A DNA stretch of 43,953 nucleotides from Tepidibacillus decaturensis (GCF_001561915.1 NZ_LSKU01000001.1:2212551-2256503), one strand, 5' to 3'. Positions 1 to 9,774 are shown, counted from the first letter of the stretch. Notes: generated from the sequence alone by a model not told the origin. Numbers and translations: made by a program.

Positions 1-8
1 GACTGATT

Positions 9-128
9 ATATCATAGCAAAAAAAGACAACTTTAGGCTACGCCTAACCGAAATTCATCTCCTACTTTCACTGGTGCTGGCACACCTTCACGTTTAGAAG
101 TGGGAGACTTCTTTCGGAGGGAAGTTAA
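9..128 (-). repeat. 120-bp palindromic element, copy 1 (possible IS200/IS605-type end)
   Basis: This copy matches the reverse complement of 43037-43156 at 117 of 120 bases, by direct comparison. Read on the minus strand it has a long interrupted stem (CCGAAA with TTTCGG, TCTCCCACTT with AAGTRGGAGA) capped by the small hairpin GGTG-TGCCAG-CACC, then a GCGTAGCC segment and a run of seven T. No transposase gene is present. Solo structured ends of this kind fit an IS200/IS605 (TnpB omega-RNA-like) remnant. That identity is inference from general appearance; the repeat itself is certain. Confidence 0.6.
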
Positions 129-130
129 AA

Positions 131-147
131 ACGGGCTTTAAGCCCGT
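131..147 (-). terminator. Rho-independent terminator of the TPR gene
   Basis: The perfect inverted repeat ACGGGCTT/AAGCCCGT lies just past the TPR stop codon on the minus strand and is followed by TTTTAAC. It sits between that gene and the palindromic element at 9-128. Confidence 0.75.
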
Positions 148-148
148 A

Positions 149-1873
149 TTAACCGTTTTTCAATTGGTTAAGGGCTTTTGTTTTAATACTCACCTGAAGG
201 ATTGCCCTTAATTCTTGAACGTGTTTTGATATGGTTTGTTTAGATACTTGATACTTCATAGTAAGGGCTTCAAAAGAGATTGGTTTTTGATGAATTATGG
301 CCACTAGATATTCTAATGCAGCCACCCATCCTTTCACCTTTCTAATTTGTGGAGTATCAGGCTGAGTTTTGCTGATGAACTCATACCATAACATCTTGGC
401 ATCATATACCTCCATAATGCTATAGTTTAATTTCATAAATTTTTCAGTCCATTCCAATACTTCTAGCCAGCTTTGTTTCCACTTCCGAAAATCCGGGGTT
501 TGCCGTTCAAATTGAGCTACCTTCCCATTGATTTTGACTAGATAAGGGGGTTTTGCTCTCATTTCCTCTAGAGCAGTAACCGCCTTCTTTTTTAATGAAG
601 TAGATTGTTGTTCATCTAAAAGGAAATCTCTTAAGATTTCTTCAGCTTTATGGCAATCTAAAAGCCCAAGCCCAAGCAAAATGACTTCCTTTATCTCATC
701 ATCGCCATTTTCAATCGCCCATGTGAGAGATGATAAAATAAAGGGATCTTGTTTTAAAAGTTTAGGTTCTTGTTTAAGCAGATTGATTAACTCTTCAAAT
801 GGTAATTCATAGTGGTAAGTGAATACGGGAAATGTCAGTTCCACTTTATGTTTTTCAACCTGAGAAAGTAGGTCTAAATAAAACCTTGCAACCATAGACT
901 TAGAATCTATTTTTAAAATCTGCTCCCACCATTTTTGAGCATAGGTATATCGCTTCGTATTGAAGGCTGCCATTGCAGCATAATGAAGGAAAACAGGGTC
1001 ATGCTGTTTAAAAACATTTATCGATCGGCTAAAATGCTCAAAAACCTTTTCATGTTCTCCTAAAATAGCAAAGGTCGTTGCAAGTTTGTAAAGCTGTTCT
1101 GGGTGAATAGGATAAACCTTCTTTAATAACTCAAGCACTTGCTTCAATTGCTCTAATTCATCTGTCTGTTGATAAAAAATCGCCAAATTACAAAGGGCAT
1201 GAATATTCGCATGATCATGTTCCAAGACGATTTTTGTTTGTTCAATAGCATTATGTGTATTTCCAATATAAAAATAAGCCAATGCTAAATTGTTTCTAGC
1301 AGCCAAAAAATCAGGATATTCTTCAAGAAAATGTTTAAATTGCTTAATCGCTTCATAAAATTTTCCTTCTTCTAGCAAACTTTTGATCCGATGATGGTGG
1401 AGTAATAATTCCTTTTGCTCCTCGTCTTCCTCAAATTCTATTTGCTCAATCTCCATAGATAAATACTCAACCATTTCTAGCGCTTCCTCAATATACACAC
1501 CATCTGGCTCTGCCTCTATATAGTTTTGAATATATCGATATGCAGATTCCATATCTTCCATATGCGCATAATTATTAGCAAGGTAAAAATAGCACTCTGT
1601 AAGGGTTGGATCTAGTTTTTCAACAATATGAAGTAAAATATTATTTGACTCGGGAAAACGCCCCATTTCCGATAATAAGCCAGCAATATTTAAAAAGTGA
1701 ATCGGATTATTCGGTTCAAAATCTACTGTTCTCCAAAAATACTTTAATGCCTTCGTATAATTGTTACGATCAATTTGTCTCATCGCCCGTTCAAAGAAAA
1801 AATTGGCATTAAAAGACATTGGAATAATTTTATCCCCTTTTTGGTGAGCGGATGTACGATAGTTTTTTTTCAT
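149..1873 (-). CDS. TPR-repeat protein with C-terminal helix-turn-helix (YvcD-like)
   Basis: A protein of about 574 residues made largely of tetratricopeptide repeats (for example the segments with FLNIAGLLSEMGRFPE, ARNNLALAYFYIGN and CNLAIFYQQTDELEQ). It has an acidic stretch near residue 150 and a C-terminal helix-turn-helix (YQVSKQTISKHVQELRAIL). The ATG at 1873 is preceded by GGAGG at good spacing. A longer reading back to 2023 would run through repeat copy A and is rejected. In B. subtilis the TPR gene yvcD lies just after the his operon, so this is probably its counterpart, with hisJ in between. TPRs suggest a scaffold; the HTH suggests DNA or protein contact. The exact role is unknown. 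Confidence 0.85.
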   Translation of the reverse strand: MKKNYRTSAHQKGDKIIPMSFNANFFFERAMRQIDRNNYTKALKYFWRTVDFEPNNPIHFLNIAGLLSEMGRFPESNNILLHIVEKLDPTLTECYFYLANNYAHMEDMESAYRYIQNYIEAEPDGVYIEEALEMVEYLSMEIEQIEFEEDEEQKELLLHHHRIKSLLEEGKFYEAIKQFKHFLEEYPDFLAARNNLALAYFYIGNTHNAIEQTKIVLEHDHANIHALCNLAIFYQQTDELEQLKQVLELLKKVYPIHPEQLYKLATTFAILGEHEKVFEHFSRSINVFKQHDPVFLHYAAMAAFNTKRYTYAQKWWEQILKIDSKSMVARFYLDLLSQVEKHKVELTFPVFTYHYELPFEELINLLKQEPKLLKQDPFILSSLTWAIENGDDEIKEVILLGLGLLDCHKAEEILRDFLLDEQQSTSLKKKAVTALEEMRAKPPYLVKINGKVAQFERQTPDFRKWKQSWLEVLEWTEKFMKLNYSIMEVYDAKMLWYEFISKTQPDTPQIRKVKGWVAALEYLVAIIHQKPISFEALTMKYQVSKQTISKHVQELRAILQVSIKTKALNQLKNG

Positions 1874-1950
1874 CTGTATCCTCCAGCTAAACCGCAGATT
1901 CATTGAGATAAGTATATCACATTCGATTTTAAACCTCCACGTTTCAGACA

Positions 1951-2007
1951 GAATTGTGTTTTGCATAAGTCGGCATGGATGACGGAGCGCGTTGTAAAAC
2001 ACAATTC
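1951..2007 (+). repeat. Structured repeat, copy A (short form)
   Basis: The outer stem gaattgtgttttgca pairs with tgtaaaacacaattc. The interior keeps only the 3' loop strand (GGCATGGATGACGGAGCGCG); the 5' loop strand and inner hairpin are missing. It is separated by 20 bases from full copy B, which has the same outer stem. The orientation given is that in which the imperfect pairs become G-U in RNA. Confidence 0.8.
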
Positions 2008-2027
2008 TCCTTTCCTTAGACACCTAA

Positions 2028-2133
2028 GAATTGTGTTTTGCATAAGCTGCGACCTTCAGGAATGCCCTTCTCTCCTTTTGATTTTAATTCATAGAAGGGC
2101 ATGGATGACGGAGCGCGTTGTAAAACACAATTC
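2028..2133 (+). repeat. Structured repeat, copy B (full form)
   Basis: The outer stem (gaattgtgttttgca/tgtaaaacacaattc) encloses a large internal loop. Its 5' strand is TAAGCTGCGACCTTCAGGAA and its 3' strand is GGATGACGGAGCGCG. The loop is closed by an inner hairpin (gcccttct/agaagggc). The element ends two bases before the hisJ stop codon, so a hisJ transcript would carry its antisense directly after the stop. Confidence 0.85.
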
Positions 2134-2135
2134 TC

Positions 2136-2942
2136 TTACAAGGATACCATGATTCTTTGTCTTTCAGTAAAAGTTGCAATTTGTTGAACGCCAAACTCTT
2201 TGAGTAACTTTCGTCCCTCTTCTACCCCTACATGAACATGCTCTGGCTGATGTGCATCAGATCCTAAAGTAAACGGAATCTCTAAATCAACTGCTTTTTG
2301 AATAATACTAGGAGCAGGAAATACTTCCTTTACAACTTTAAATAACCCGGAAGTGTTCACTTCCATTGCCATACCACTTGCTTTGATCACTTGTAAGGTT
2401 TCATCAATGATTGGACTAATATCCTTTTCGGGAGCATGTCCATGTTTTTTGATTACATCAAAATGGCCAACGATATCATATAACCCAGATTTTGCAGCCC
2501 TTTGAACCGCTTGGTAATATTCGGCGAAAATCTCTGAGATTGGCTTTTTTCTCCAACCCTCCATCTGCCTACTATCCGAATGATCCCATTCACCTAAGAA
2601 ATGAACAGAACCAATAATATAATCAAAAGGATATGGAGAAAGAAGCTTTTCGATCTGCTCTTCATATCCTTCTATATAATCTCCTTCTAAGCCAAGTTTG
2701 ATCTCAATCTGGTTTTGATATTCTGCCTTTAAATTAAGCACTTCTTTTACATATTCTTCAAGTTCATCAAGTTCCATCGCACTTCCGGGATATATTTTTT
2801 CCTTTGGCAGATGAATAATTGGCATATGGTCAGATAATCCAATTTGCTGGAGTCCAACTTTAATCGCTTGCTCTACGTAATCTCTTAACACCCCTGTTGC
2901 ATGCCCACAGCGTTCGTGGTGTGTATGATAGTCGACAAACAT
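2136..2942 (-). CDS. hisJ: Histidinol-phosphatase HisJ, PHP family
   Basis: Hydrolyses L-histidinol phosphate to L-histidinol, the penultimate step of histidine synthesis, in the cytosol. The N-terminal PHP metal motif DYHTHHERCGH and later IGSVHFL, GHFDVIKKHG and LGSDAHQPEHV segments mark the PHP-type phosphatase. The ATG at 2942 follows AGGA by about ten bases and gives 268 residues, the usual length of Bacillus HisJ; an upstream GTG at 2951 overlaps the ribosome-binding region. It follows the hisZ-hisIE operon and completes the pathway, since hisB here is only the dehydratase. Structured repeats occupy both flanks (1951-2133 and 2985-3162). Confidence 0.93.
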   Translation of the reverse strand: MFVDYHTHHERCGHATGVLRDYVEQAIKVGLQQIGLSDHMPIIHLPKEKIYPGSAMELDELEEYVKEVLNLKAEYQNQIEIKLGLEGDYIEGYEEQIEKLLSPYPFDYIIGSVHFLGEWDHSDSRQMEGWRKKPISEIFAEYYQAVQRAAKSGLYDIVGHFDVIKKHGHAPEKDISPIIDETLQVIKASGMAMEVNTSGLFKVVKEVFPAPSIIQKAVDLEIPFTLGSDAHQPEHVHVGVEEGRKLLKEFGVQQIATFTERQRIMVSL

Positions 2943-2984
2943 CTGTATCACATCCTATTTACATAAGATTAAACTCATACCAAA

Positions 2985-3034
2985 AATTGCGTTTTGCTCG
3001 GCATGGATGACGAAGCGCGTTGCAAAATGCAATT
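2985..3034 (+). repeat. Structured repeat, copy C (short form)
   Basis: The outer stem aattgcgttttgc pairs with gcaaaatgcaatt, with one G-T pair in this orientation. The interior is only TCGGCATGGATGACGAAGCG. It is the same reduced form as copy A but with a different outer stem, shared with its neighbour copy D. Confidence 0.8.
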
Positions 3035-3052
3035 CACCTTTTCTCTTTTTTT

Positions 3053-3162
3053 GGAAATTGCGTTTTGCATAAGCAGCGACCTTCAGAAGTGCCCTTCTCT
3101 CCTTTTGATTTTAATTAATAGAAGGGCACGGATGACGAAGTGTGTTGCAAAATGCAATTTCC
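3053..3162 (+). repeat. Structured repeat, copy D (full form)
   Basis: The outer stem ggaaattgcgttttgca pairs with tgcaaaatgcaatttcc (one G-T). The loop strands are TAAGCAGCGACCTTCAGAAG and GGATGACGAAGTGTG, and the inner hairpin is gcccttct/agaagggc. CTTC of one loop strand can pair with GAAG of the other. The element abuts the hisIE stop codon at 3163 with no gap. Confidence 0.85.
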
Positions 3163-3816
3163 CTATAATTTTGGTTTACGCTCATATTTTTGATCCTGGT
3201 TTTGCCCTTGATGCCTTTGTTTTAACTCTTTCATTACCTCATCTAATTGGATACCCTTTGCCTGAAATAGAACAAGTAGATGATAGAGTAAATCACTTGC
3301 TTCAGCAATGAGCTCTTGGCGATTCTCATTCTTGGTGGCAATGATTACCTCACTCGTCTCTTCGCCGACTTTTTTCAAAATTTTATCGATTCCCTGATCA
3401 AAAAGATAGGTAGTATAGGAGCCTTCTGGTCGTTCTTGATCACGCCTTGCAATCAGCTCAGCTAAATCCTCTAAAATGTTGCTAGATTCTCCCTCTTCTT
3501 TCTCACCAAAACAGCTATAAGAACCTGTATGGCAAGCAACACCTACCTGTTCAACGAAAATGAGTAATGTATCTTGATCACAATCTAATTTGATATCCTT
3601 TACTTTTTGGATGTGTCCCGAAGTTGCTCCCTTATGCCACAACTCCTGTCTAGAACGACTCCAAAACCAAGTTTCTTTCGTTTCAAGCGTTTTTGTCAAA
3701 GATTCTTGATTCATATAGGCGACCATCAAAACCTGTTTACTGTCGTTATCTTGAACCACTGCAGGAATTAGCCCTTTTTCATTCCATTTTATTGTATTGA
3801 TATCATTCTGGTTCAT
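3163..3816 (-). CDS. hisIE: Bifunctional phosphoribosyl-AMP cyclohydrolase / phosphoribosyl-ATP pyrophosphatase
   Basis: Catalyses steps two and three of histidine synthesis: pyrophosphate removal from PR-ATP and ring opening of PR-AMP. Residues 1 to about 105 are the HisI domain, with [14 protein letters not shown] and the metal and cysteine region CDQDTLLI...[11 protein letters not shown]. Residues from about 115 onward are the HisE domain (MazG-like, [15 protein letters not shown] and [11 protein letters not shown]). Its 217 residues fit the fused HisIE of Bacillales. The start overlaps the hisF stop by four bases, implying translational coupling. The stop codon touches repeat copy D and no T-run terminator follows, so read-through to hisJ is possible. 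Confidence 0.96.
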   Translation of the reverse strand: MNQNDINTIKWNEKGLIPAVVQDNDSKQVLMVAYMNQESLTKTLETKETWFWSRSRQELWHKGATSGHIQKVKDIKLDCDQDTLLIFVEQVGVACHTGSYSCFGEKEEGESSNILEDLAELIARRDQERPEGSYTTYLFDQGIDKILKKVGEETSEVIIATKNENRQELIAEASDLLYHLLVLFQAKGIQLDEVMKELKQRHQGQNQDQKYERKPKL

Positions 3817-4571
3817 CGAACAATGACTCCTTTTTTTCGAAGCGCTTCTTTTAATTCAGGAATTTTCACTTCTCCATAATGAAAAATAGAGGCTGCTAAT
3901 GCTGCATCAGCTTTTCCTACTTGAAAGGCCTCATAAAAATGTTCAGCATTTCCTCCGCCACCAGAAGCGATGACTGGAATGCCTACTGCTTCAGATACCA
4001 GTCTGGTCAGTTTCAGATCAAACCCTTGTTTTTTCCCATCTTGATCCATACTGGTTAACAGGATTTCCCCTGCGCCTTTTTTTTCTACTTCTTTTGCCCA
4101 TTCTATCACTTTTAACCCAGTTGCTTTTCTCCCGCCATGGGTAACGACCTCGTAATCTTCCCATTCATCATTATATCTAGCATCAATCGCTACGACGATA
4201 CATTGGTTTCCAAACACTTTTGCCCCTTCAGTAATCAATGTAGGTTGTTCTACTGCTTTCGTATTGATCGAGATTTTGTCTGCACCTGCCCGCAGGATAT
4301 TTCTCATATCTTCAACAGAACTGATTCCTCCTCCAACGGTGAAGGGAATTGAAATAGAGGCAGCTGTTTTTTTCACGACTTCTATCATTGTTTTTCTTCC
4401 CTCATAGGTTGCGGAGATATCTAAAAAAACGAGTTCGTCTGCTCCGGCTTCATCATAAACCTTAGCTAATTCTACAGGATCACCAGCATCTCTTAACTGT
4501 ACAAACTGAATCCCTTTAACCACTCGCCCACCCTTCACATCAAGGCAAGGAATAATTCGCTTTGTTAACAC
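3813..4571 (-). CDS. hisF: Imidazole glycerol phosphate synthase, cyclase subunit
   Basis: Uses ammonia delivered by HisH to convert PRFAR into imidazole glycerol phosphate and AICAR. It is a 252-residue (beta/alpha)8 barrel. The catalytic acids expected for the family are present: Asp11 in [10 protein letters not shown] and Asp130 in VVAIDAR. Phosphate-binding glycines lie in TVGGGIS and IASGGGG. The start is GTG at 4571, with AGGAGG seven bases upstream. It lies between hisA and hisIE and overlaps the latter by four bases, the standard Firmicute order. Confidence 0.97.
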   Translation of the reverse strand: MLTKRIIPCLDVKGGRVVKGIQFVQLRDAGDPVELAKVYDEAGADELVFLDISATYEGRKTMIEVVKKTAASISIPFTVGGGISSVEDMRNILRAGADKISINTKAVEQPTLITEGAKVFGNQCIVVAIDARYNDEWEDYEVVTHGGRKATGLKVIEWAKEVEKKGAGEILLTSMDQDGKKQGFDLKLTRLVSEAVGIPVIASGGGGNAEHFYEAFQVGKADAALAASIFHYGEVKIPELKEALRKKGVIVR

Positions 4572-4583
4572 ACCTGATCCCTC

Positions 4584-5303
4584 CTACTTACCCATCATTT
4601 CTTTGAGAGAGATTTTCCCTGTATACAATGCCTTTCCTACGATGGCACCAACGACACCATCAGGCTCTAAAGTTTTTAATTTAAAAAGATCTTCTGGAGA
4701 ACTCACTCCTCCAGATGCTATCACCTTTGCTTTGGTTTTTAAAGCAAAATTCTGTGTTGCTTCCACATTGGGGCCGGATAGTGTTCCGTCCTTAGCAATA
4801 TCGGTAAAAATAAAGGTTTGAACTCCAAGTTCAGCCAACCTTTGTCCTAATTCAACCGCTAGAACTTGGCTTGTATCAAGCCATCCCCGTGTAGCCACAA
4901 AGCCATCTCTTGCATCGATTCCCACCGCAATCGCTTCAGGATTTAGGGAAAGTGCCTGCTTTAATAATTCTTCATTTTCTAAAGCTGCTGTGCCAAGAAT
5001 TACTCGGTTAATCCCTAGATTTAGATAATCCTCAATCGTATCTAAAGTACGAATCCCTCCACCTACTTGAATCGGGATCTCTACATTTTTTGCTATTTCA
5101 CCAATCAGCTCCATCTGAACTGGTGCTCCTACTTTTGCCCCGTCCAAATCAACTAAATGAAGCCATGCTGCTCCTTCTTTTTTCCATCTTCTTGCCATCT
5201 CGATAGGATCGCCATAGGTCGTTTCTTGCCCGTAATCCCCTTGAAATAATCGGACACATTGTCCACCACGAAGATCAATCGCAGGATAAATCGTCCAACT
5301 CAT
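4584..5303 (-). CDS. hisA: ProFAR isomerase
   Basis: Isomerises the aminoaldose ProFAR to the aminoketose PRFAR. This half-barrel-repeat TIM barrel of 239 residues has IYPAIDLRGGQCVRLFQGDY at the N-terminus (catalytic Asp10) and IQVGGGIRT and VIASGGVSS phosphate loops. The ATG at 5303 overlaps the hisH stop in an ATGA junction; the longer reading beginning MECGK lies inside hisH and is not used. It sits directly between hisH and hisF. Confidence 0.96.
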   Translation of the reverse strand: MSWTIYPAIDLRGGQCVRLFQGDYGQETTYGDPIEMARRWKKEGAAWLHLVDLDGAKVGAPVQMELIGEIAKNVEIPIQVGGGIRTLDTIEDYLNLGINRVILGTAALENEELLKQALSLNPEAIAVGIDARDGFVATRGWLDTSQVLAVELGQRLAELGVQTFIFTDIAKDGTLSGPNVEATQNFALKTKAKVIASGGVSSPEDLFKLKTLEPDGVVGAIVGKALYTGKISLKEMMGK

Positions 5304-5908
5304 TTTTCCACACTCCATTTCGCAAACTGGTTTAAAAGAGTCATTCCGACTTTTCCACTTTTCTCCGGGTGAAATTGCATCCCAATTACTTTTTCTCTAC
5401 CAACAACAGCCGGAACCTTCCCATAATAATCCGTTGAAGCCAACAATAACGAAGAATCTTCTAACTCTACAAAATAGGAATGAACAAAATAGACATGACC
5501 TAATTCAATATCCGCAAATAATGGGTGATCTTTCTCTTTAATCAATTGATTCCATCCCATATGAGGAATTTTAAAATCTCCTTCAAAACGTTTGACATGG
5601 CCAGAAAATACACCTAATCCCTGATGAAACCCATGCTCATCACTTGTACTAAAAAGCAATTGCATCCCTAAACAAATCCCTAAGAATGGTGTTCCTTGTT
5701 CAACCACTTGATGAATAACAGGAACCAATTCTTTTCTCCTTAGGTTTTCCATTGCATCACCAAACGCCCCAACACCGGGTAAAATCACCCCACTGCTATT
5801 CAAAATTTTCTCTTTTTGATCTGTAGCAAAGGCAGCATATCCTAACCGTTCCAACGCTTTTTGTACGCTATGCAGATTTCCCATTCCGTAATCAATGATT
5901 GTAATCAT
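5300..5908 (-). CDS. hisH: Imidazole glycerol phosphate synthase, glutamine amidotransferase subunit
   Basis: A class I glutamine amidotransferase that supplies ammonia to HisF. The 202-residue protein has the oxyanion-strand motif LPGVGAFGDAM, the nucleophile Cys79 in GICLGMQLLF and the His-Glu pair in GMQFHPEKSG. The ATG at 5908 overlaps the hisB stop (GTGATGA junction), with AGGAG upstream; a GTG three bases earlier is also possible. It is part of the coupled hisB-hisH-hisA stretch. Confidence 0.96.
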   Translation of the reverse strand: MITIIDYGMGNLHSVQKALERLGYAAFATDQKEKILNSSGVILPGVGAFGDAMENLRRKELVPVIHQVVEQGTPFLGICLGMQLLFSTSDEHGFHQGLGVFSGHVKRFEGDFKIPHMGWNQLIKEKDHPLFADIELGHVYFVHSYFVELEDSSLLLASTDYYGKVPAVVGREKVIGMQFHPEKSGKVGMTLLNQFAKWSVEK

Positions 5909-6504
5909 CACAGTACTCCTTTACTTGAAGGAATTCCCTTTTGTTTAGGGTTGATTTGGGTCGCTTGATCCAAACTTCTACCTAATGCTTTAAAAATCGA
6001 TTCAATCATATGGTGGCTATTTCGGCCATAGTGTACAATTACATGTAAAGTAATTCTTGCTTCCAAGGCAAATTTCCATAAAAATTCATGGAAAAGCTCA
6101 GTCGCAAATGTTCCGATTCGGCGATCAGGCAAGTCGATTCGATATTCTAAATGAGGTCTATTACTGATATCTACGATTACTTGACCTAATGCTTCATCCA
6201 TTGGGACAAAACTCATGCCATAACGTTGGATTCCTTCTTTTGAACCTAGGGCCTCTCGAAAGGCTTGACCTAAGCAGATCGCAATATCTTCAACAGTATG
6301 GTGGTCATCAATCTGTATATCTCCTTTTGCTTTTACTGTTAAATCGAACTGTCCATGCTTACTAAATAAATCTAGCATATGCTCAAGAAAGGGTACACCC
6401 GTGTCTAATGTTGTTTTTCCCTCTCCGTCTAAATGGATCGTAACCTCGATCTCCGTTTCATTAGTTTTCCGGTAAATCGTTGCTGTACGTTTGCTATCAT
6501 TCAT
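5908..6504 (-). CDS. hisB: Imidazoleglycerol-phosphate dehydratase
   Basis: Dehydrates imidazole glycerol phosphate to imidazole acetol phosphate. This is the single-function form of about 198 residues, without the phosphatase domain found in enterobacteria, which agrees with a separate hisJ. Two manganese-binding histidine clusters are visible: [11 protein letters not shown] and [13 protein letters not shown]. The start at 6504 ([14 protein letters not shown]) has a GGTGA-type ribosome-binding site and overlaps the end of hisD by eight bases. The longer in-frame reading belongs to hisD coding sequence. Confidence 0.96.
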   Translation of the reverse strand: MNDSKRTATIYRKTNETEIEVTIHLDGEGKTTLDTGVPFLEHMLDLFSKHGQFDLTVKAKGDIQIDDHHTVEDIAICLGQAFREALGSKEGIQRYGMSFVPMDEALGQVIVDISNRPHLEYRIDLPDRRIGTFATELFHEFLWKFALEARITLHVIVHYGRNSHHMIESIFKALGRSLDQATQINPKQKGIPSSKGVL

Positions 6505-7777
6505 TATTTTCACCTTCCAATCGTACTTGAATGGCACGACCATGTGCATGTAAACCTTCTTGTTCGGCTAGAGCGATGATTTTCTTCCCATGACTAAAAA
6601 AAGCTTGTTTACTATAAAAGATAATGCTTGATTTCTTCATAAAATCATCGACATTCAGTGGCGAGGAAAAGCGGGCCGTTCCACTGGTCGGAAGGACATG
6701 ATTAGGACCAGCAAAGTAATCACCCACTGGCTCTGAACTATACCTTCCCAAGAAGATTGCCCCTGCATGCTTCACTTTGGCCAGCCAGTCAAAAGGCTGC
6801 TCAACCATCAATTCTAAGTGTTCAGGTGCCAACAGATTCACTTGTTCAAAAGCCTCGTCTAAGTGGTTGACGACAATAATTCCACCATATTGATCAATCG
6901 CTTCCCTTGCAATTTTTTCTCTAGGTAAGGTTTGTAATTGACGTTCCACTTCTTTTTGCACTTCTTCTGCTAATGAAAATGAAGGAGTGAAAAGAATCGA
7001 AGAGGCCATCGGATCATGCTCTGCTTGAGATAGCAAATCTGCTGCAATATAAACAGGGTTTGCAGCTTCATCAGCAACAATCGCAATTTCACTAGGCCCA
7101 GCGATCATATCAATCCCCACTTGGCCAAAAACTTCTCGTTTTGCTAAGGCCACATAGATATTTCCTGGACCAACAATTTTATCGACAGGTTTGATCGATT
7201 CTGTGCCATATGCCAAAGCGGCAACTGCCTGTGCCCCACCTATCGCATACACTTCTTTTATCCCTAAAATCTTTGCTGCTAATAATACATGAGGATGAAT
7301 GGTTCCCTCTTGATTTGGCGGGGAAACCATGACAATTTCTCCTACCCCAGCCACTTGAGCAGGAATGGCATTCATTAACACAGAGGAAGGATAGGCAGCA
7401 GTTCCACCTGGTACATAAATGCCTACTCGATCCATTGCCGTTAAACGTTGTCCTAAGATTGTCCCATCTTCTTCTGTCATAAACCAAGAATCTTTCTTTT
7501 GTTTTTGATGAAAAGCACGAATTCTTTCAGCTGCTTCTTGTAATGAACTGACAAATAGTGGATCTTGGTTTTGATCAGCTTGTTCGATTCGTTCTAATGG
7601 TACTTGTAATTGTGTTAACTTCACCTTATCAAAGGCCTCAGTGAAAGCAAAAAGGGCTTGATCCCCTTTTTCTCTAACCTGACGAATAATATCAAGAACC
7701 GCTTTTCTTTTTGCTTCTGTATCTTCTCCAACTTCCCGTTGTTTAAATTCAGCATAATTCCGATAGATTTGAATCAT
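6497..7777 (-). CDS. hisD: Histidinol dehydrogenase
   Basis: Performs the two NAD-dependent oxidations from L-histidinol to L-histidine. The protein is about 426 residues. It contains the family signature region [31 protein letters not shown] with its metal ligands, and the C-terminal EHLELM and [17 protein letters not shown] segments. I choose the ATG at 7777 behind AGGGGTG; a TTG one codon upstream is also open. Spacing to hisG is 12 bases, consistent with one operon. Confidence 0.96.
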   Translation of the reverse strand: MIQIYRNYAEFKQREVGEDTEAKRKAVLDIIRQVREKGDQALFAFTEAFDKVKLTQLQVPLERIEQADQNQDPLFVSSLQEAAERIRAFHQKQKKDSWFMTEEDGTILGQRLTAMDRVGIYVPGGTAAYPSSVLMNAIPAQVAGVGEIVMVSPPNQEGTIHPHVLLAAKILGIKEVYAIGGAQAVAALAYGTESIKPVDKIVGPGNIYVALAKREVFGQVGIDMIAGPSEIAIVADEAANPVYIAADLLSQAEHDPMASSILFTPSFSLAEEVQKEVERQLQTLPREKIAREAIDQYGGIIVVNHLDEAFEQVNLLAPEHLELMVEQPFDWLAKVKHAGAIFLGRYSSEPVGDYFAGPNHVLPTSGTARFSSPLNVDDFMKKSSIIFYSKQAFFSHGKKIIALAEQEGLHAHGRAIQVRLEGENNE

Positions 7778-7789
7778 CAACCATCACCC

Positions 7790-8416
7790 CTAAATGACCT
7801 CAGATAATCTTTCAATAATCTCCTTAATTTTTTCCTGTTTCATCCGATAGCTCACTTGGTTGGCTATCAACCGAGTGGTAATATGAGCAATCGTTTCCAT
7901 TTCTACTAAGCCGTTTTCTTTCAATGTCCTTCCTGTAGAGACAATATCTACAATTCGATCAGCTAAACCAATAATTGGCCCCAATTCAACAGATCCATGA
8001 AGTTGAACCACTTCGACTTGTTTTCCTTGTTCACGAAAATACTTTTCTGCCACACGTGGGTATTTACTCGCAATTCTAGGTACGATCTCATGATTGATCG
8101 TTTGCGGTAACCCTGCAACTGACAAGCGGCAAGGACTAATTTTCAAATCCAATAATTCGTATACTTCACGTTCAGTTTCCATTAAAACATCTTTACCAAC
8201 GATGCCAATATCTGCGACCCCGTATTCCACATAGGTTGGGACATCCATCGGTTTGGCCAGAATCCATTCTACTGCCTCACCCTCAATGGTCAAAATTAAT
8301 TTACGTGTATCTTCTAAGTCAAAAGGTATAGGAAGCCTAGCTTTTTGCCAAATCTCCATTGCCTCTTCCATAATCCTTCCCTTTGGCATCGCAATGGTTA
8401 ATATATCCCTTTTCAT
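7790..8416 (-). CDS. hisG: ATP phosphoribosyltransferase, short form
   Basis: Condenses ATP with PRPP, the first and feedback-controlled step of histidine synthesis. At 208 residues it is the short form that lacks the C-terminal regulatory domain and works with HisZ. Recognisable segments are [27 protein letters not shown] and the PRPP loop region [15 protein letters not shown]. The start at 8416 has GGAGGAAG just upstream and lies one base past the hisZ stop. The longer reading beginning MERRK overlaps hisZ and its ribosome-binding site and is rejected. Confidence 0.95.
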   Translation of the reverse strand: MKRDILTIAMPKGRIMEEAMEIWQKARLPIPFDLEDTRKLILTIEGEAVEWILAKPMDVPTYVEYGVADIGIVGKDVLMETEREVYELLDLKISPCRLSVAGLPQTINHEIVPRIASKYPRVAEKYFREQGKQVEVVQLHGSVELGPIIGLADRIVDIVSTGRTLKENGLVEMETIAHITTRLIANQVSYRMKQEKIKEIIERLSEVI

Positions 8417-8417
8417 C

Positions 8418-9599
8418 TTAAGCTTCCTCCTCTCCAATAAATGTGATGATTTCTATAGGATATTCTAAACTTTGTTTAAAAACTTCTTTTTCATTCTTTT
8501 CGATCCGGTGAGTTTCCACCATGATCTGTTCTTCTCTTCTTAATTTAAACGCATAGCTTAAGGCTTGATCTCGATGTGCCTGATCATAGATTACTTTTAT
8601 TCGTCTTTCCGTCGGTAATTGAACCTCTGAAACATCTAGAATCCGATCCATATGCAAACCAAAACCCGTTGCAGCTAAGGAATTATCGAAAGCTTTTAAT
8701 AAAGTATCATAACGACCCCCACTGAGAATGGGAAAACCAATCCGTTCCGTTGTTCCCTCAAACACCATACCAGTGTAATAGTCCAAATGGGGTACAAGTG
8801 TAAGGTCGAACGTAATATAGGTCTCTACATCATACAGCTTTAATAGTTTCCATATTTCTAACAATTCACCGATCGCTTGTTTTGCTTGATGAGACACGGC
8901 AATGTTTAAGGCTTGCTCTAACATAGCTCCATCACCTTGAAGTGATAATAAAGATTGGAGTACTTTTTGCCCTTTTTCCGAATCTACAAATTCTTCAACA
9001 AGTTGTTGATACCCTACCATATTTTTCTCAGAAAGTGCTTCTCTCATTTTTGTTTGGACTTCTTGATCAGTTACCCATTCTGCTAAAACTCCTTGTAGAA
9101 ATCCGGTATGGCCAATAACCAAACGAAAAGCCCCTACTTTAACTTGTTTCAAAGACTCGATCGCTAAAACAAGAACTTCAGCATCTGCATCAGGCGTTCC
9201 TTCTCCAATCAACTCTACACCAGATTGATAGAACTCTGCAGCTCTTCCTGCCTCATGCTCTTGAGCTCTAAACACATTAGAATGATAAGAAATACGGTAG
9301 GGTAAATCTTGATTTTTTAATAAAGAAGAAACCACTCTACCTATTGGCGCTGTCATATCAGGACGTAATACTAATGTATGACCTAATCGATCAAGTAATT
9401 TAAAGGTCTTATTGCTTGGAATGGCACTTGCTTTGCCAACTGTTTCATCATATTCTAAGGTTGGTGTAACAATTTCCTGATATCCCCATTTATGAAATAA
9501 TCCTTGTAATTGATTTTCCATCCATCTTTTTTTGGCTGTTATGTTTGGTAATAAATCTCGAAACCCGATTGGTTTCTCAAAGCTCTGTAGTTTACCCAT
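8418..9599 (-). CDS. hisZ: ATP phosphoribosyltransferase regulatory subunit
   Basis: A catalytically inactive relative of histidyl-tRNA synthetase that binds short HisG and confers histidine feedback inhibition. The 393 residues show class II synthetase motifs ([43 protein letters not shown]), and the length and missing anticodon-binding domain fit HisZ rather than HisS. It is the first gene of the his operon. A candidate sigma-A promoter (9666-9694) and an inverted repeat (9631-9654) lie just upstream; no T-box leader was found there. Confidence 0.94.
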   Translation of the reverse strand: MGKLQSFEKPIGFRDLLPNITAKKRWMENQLQGLFHKWGYQEIVTPTLEYDETVGKASAIPSNKTFKLLDRLGHTLVLRPDMTAPIGRVVSSLLKNQDLPYRISYHSNVFRAQEHEAGRAAEFYQSGVELIGEGTPDADAEVLVLAIESLKQVKVGAFRLVIGHTGFLQGVLAEWVTDQEVQTKMREALSEKNMVGYQQLVEEFVDSEKGQKVLQSLLSLQGDGAMLEQALNIAVSHQAKQAIGELLEIWKLLKLYDVETYITFDLTLVPHLDYYTGMVFEGTTERIGFPILSGGRYDTLLKAFDNSLAATGFGLHMDRILDVSEVQLPTERRIKVIYDQAHRDQALSYAFKLRREEQIMVETHRIEKNEKEVFKQSLEYPIEIITFIGEEEA

Positions 9600-9630
9600 T
9601 CTTTTTCACCTTTTCTAAACGTTCTGTTTA

Positions 9631-9654
9631 CTTTAGCTTGCTACCAAACTAAAG
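9631..9654 (-). promoter_or_regulatory. Inverted repeat in the his leader (possible operator or leader hairpin)
   Basis: On the minus strand CTTTAG and CTAAAG flank a 12-base centre between the predicted promoter and the hisZ start. It could be an operator or a small leader hairpin. No known motif is matched from memory. Confidence 0.4.
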
Positions 9655-9665
9655 CATTTTATAAA

Positions 9666-9694
9666 AGTCTATCACCAGAGGACACAAAGGTCAA
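9666..9694 (-). promoter_or_regulatory. Candidate sigma-A promoter of the his operon
   Basis: On the minus strand, TTGACC (9689-9694), a 17-base spacer and TAGACT (9666-9671), located about 70 bases before the hisZ start. The -35 box is good and the -10 box moderate. Confidence 0.55.
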
Positions 9695-9774
9695 GAAGAA
9701 AGTTTTCACTAGAGTTTCCTCTTTCTCCATTCTTCCCTTTCAGATATTGAAAGATGCAATAAAATAAACTAAAA

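Noticed and set aside
1874-2023. Longer start of the TPR gene at 2023
   Set aside because: The extension reads through structured repeat copy A and has no ribosome-binding site, while the ATG at 1873 has GGAGG.
3053-3162. Copy D as a rho-independent terminator of the his operon
   Set aside because: On the minus strand the stem is followed by an A-rich run, not a T-run, and the stem contains a large conserved internal loop.
1961-3311. Plus-strand ORFs at 1961-2152 and 2994-3311
   Set aside because: They consist of repeat sequence or antisense of hisIE and resemble no protein.
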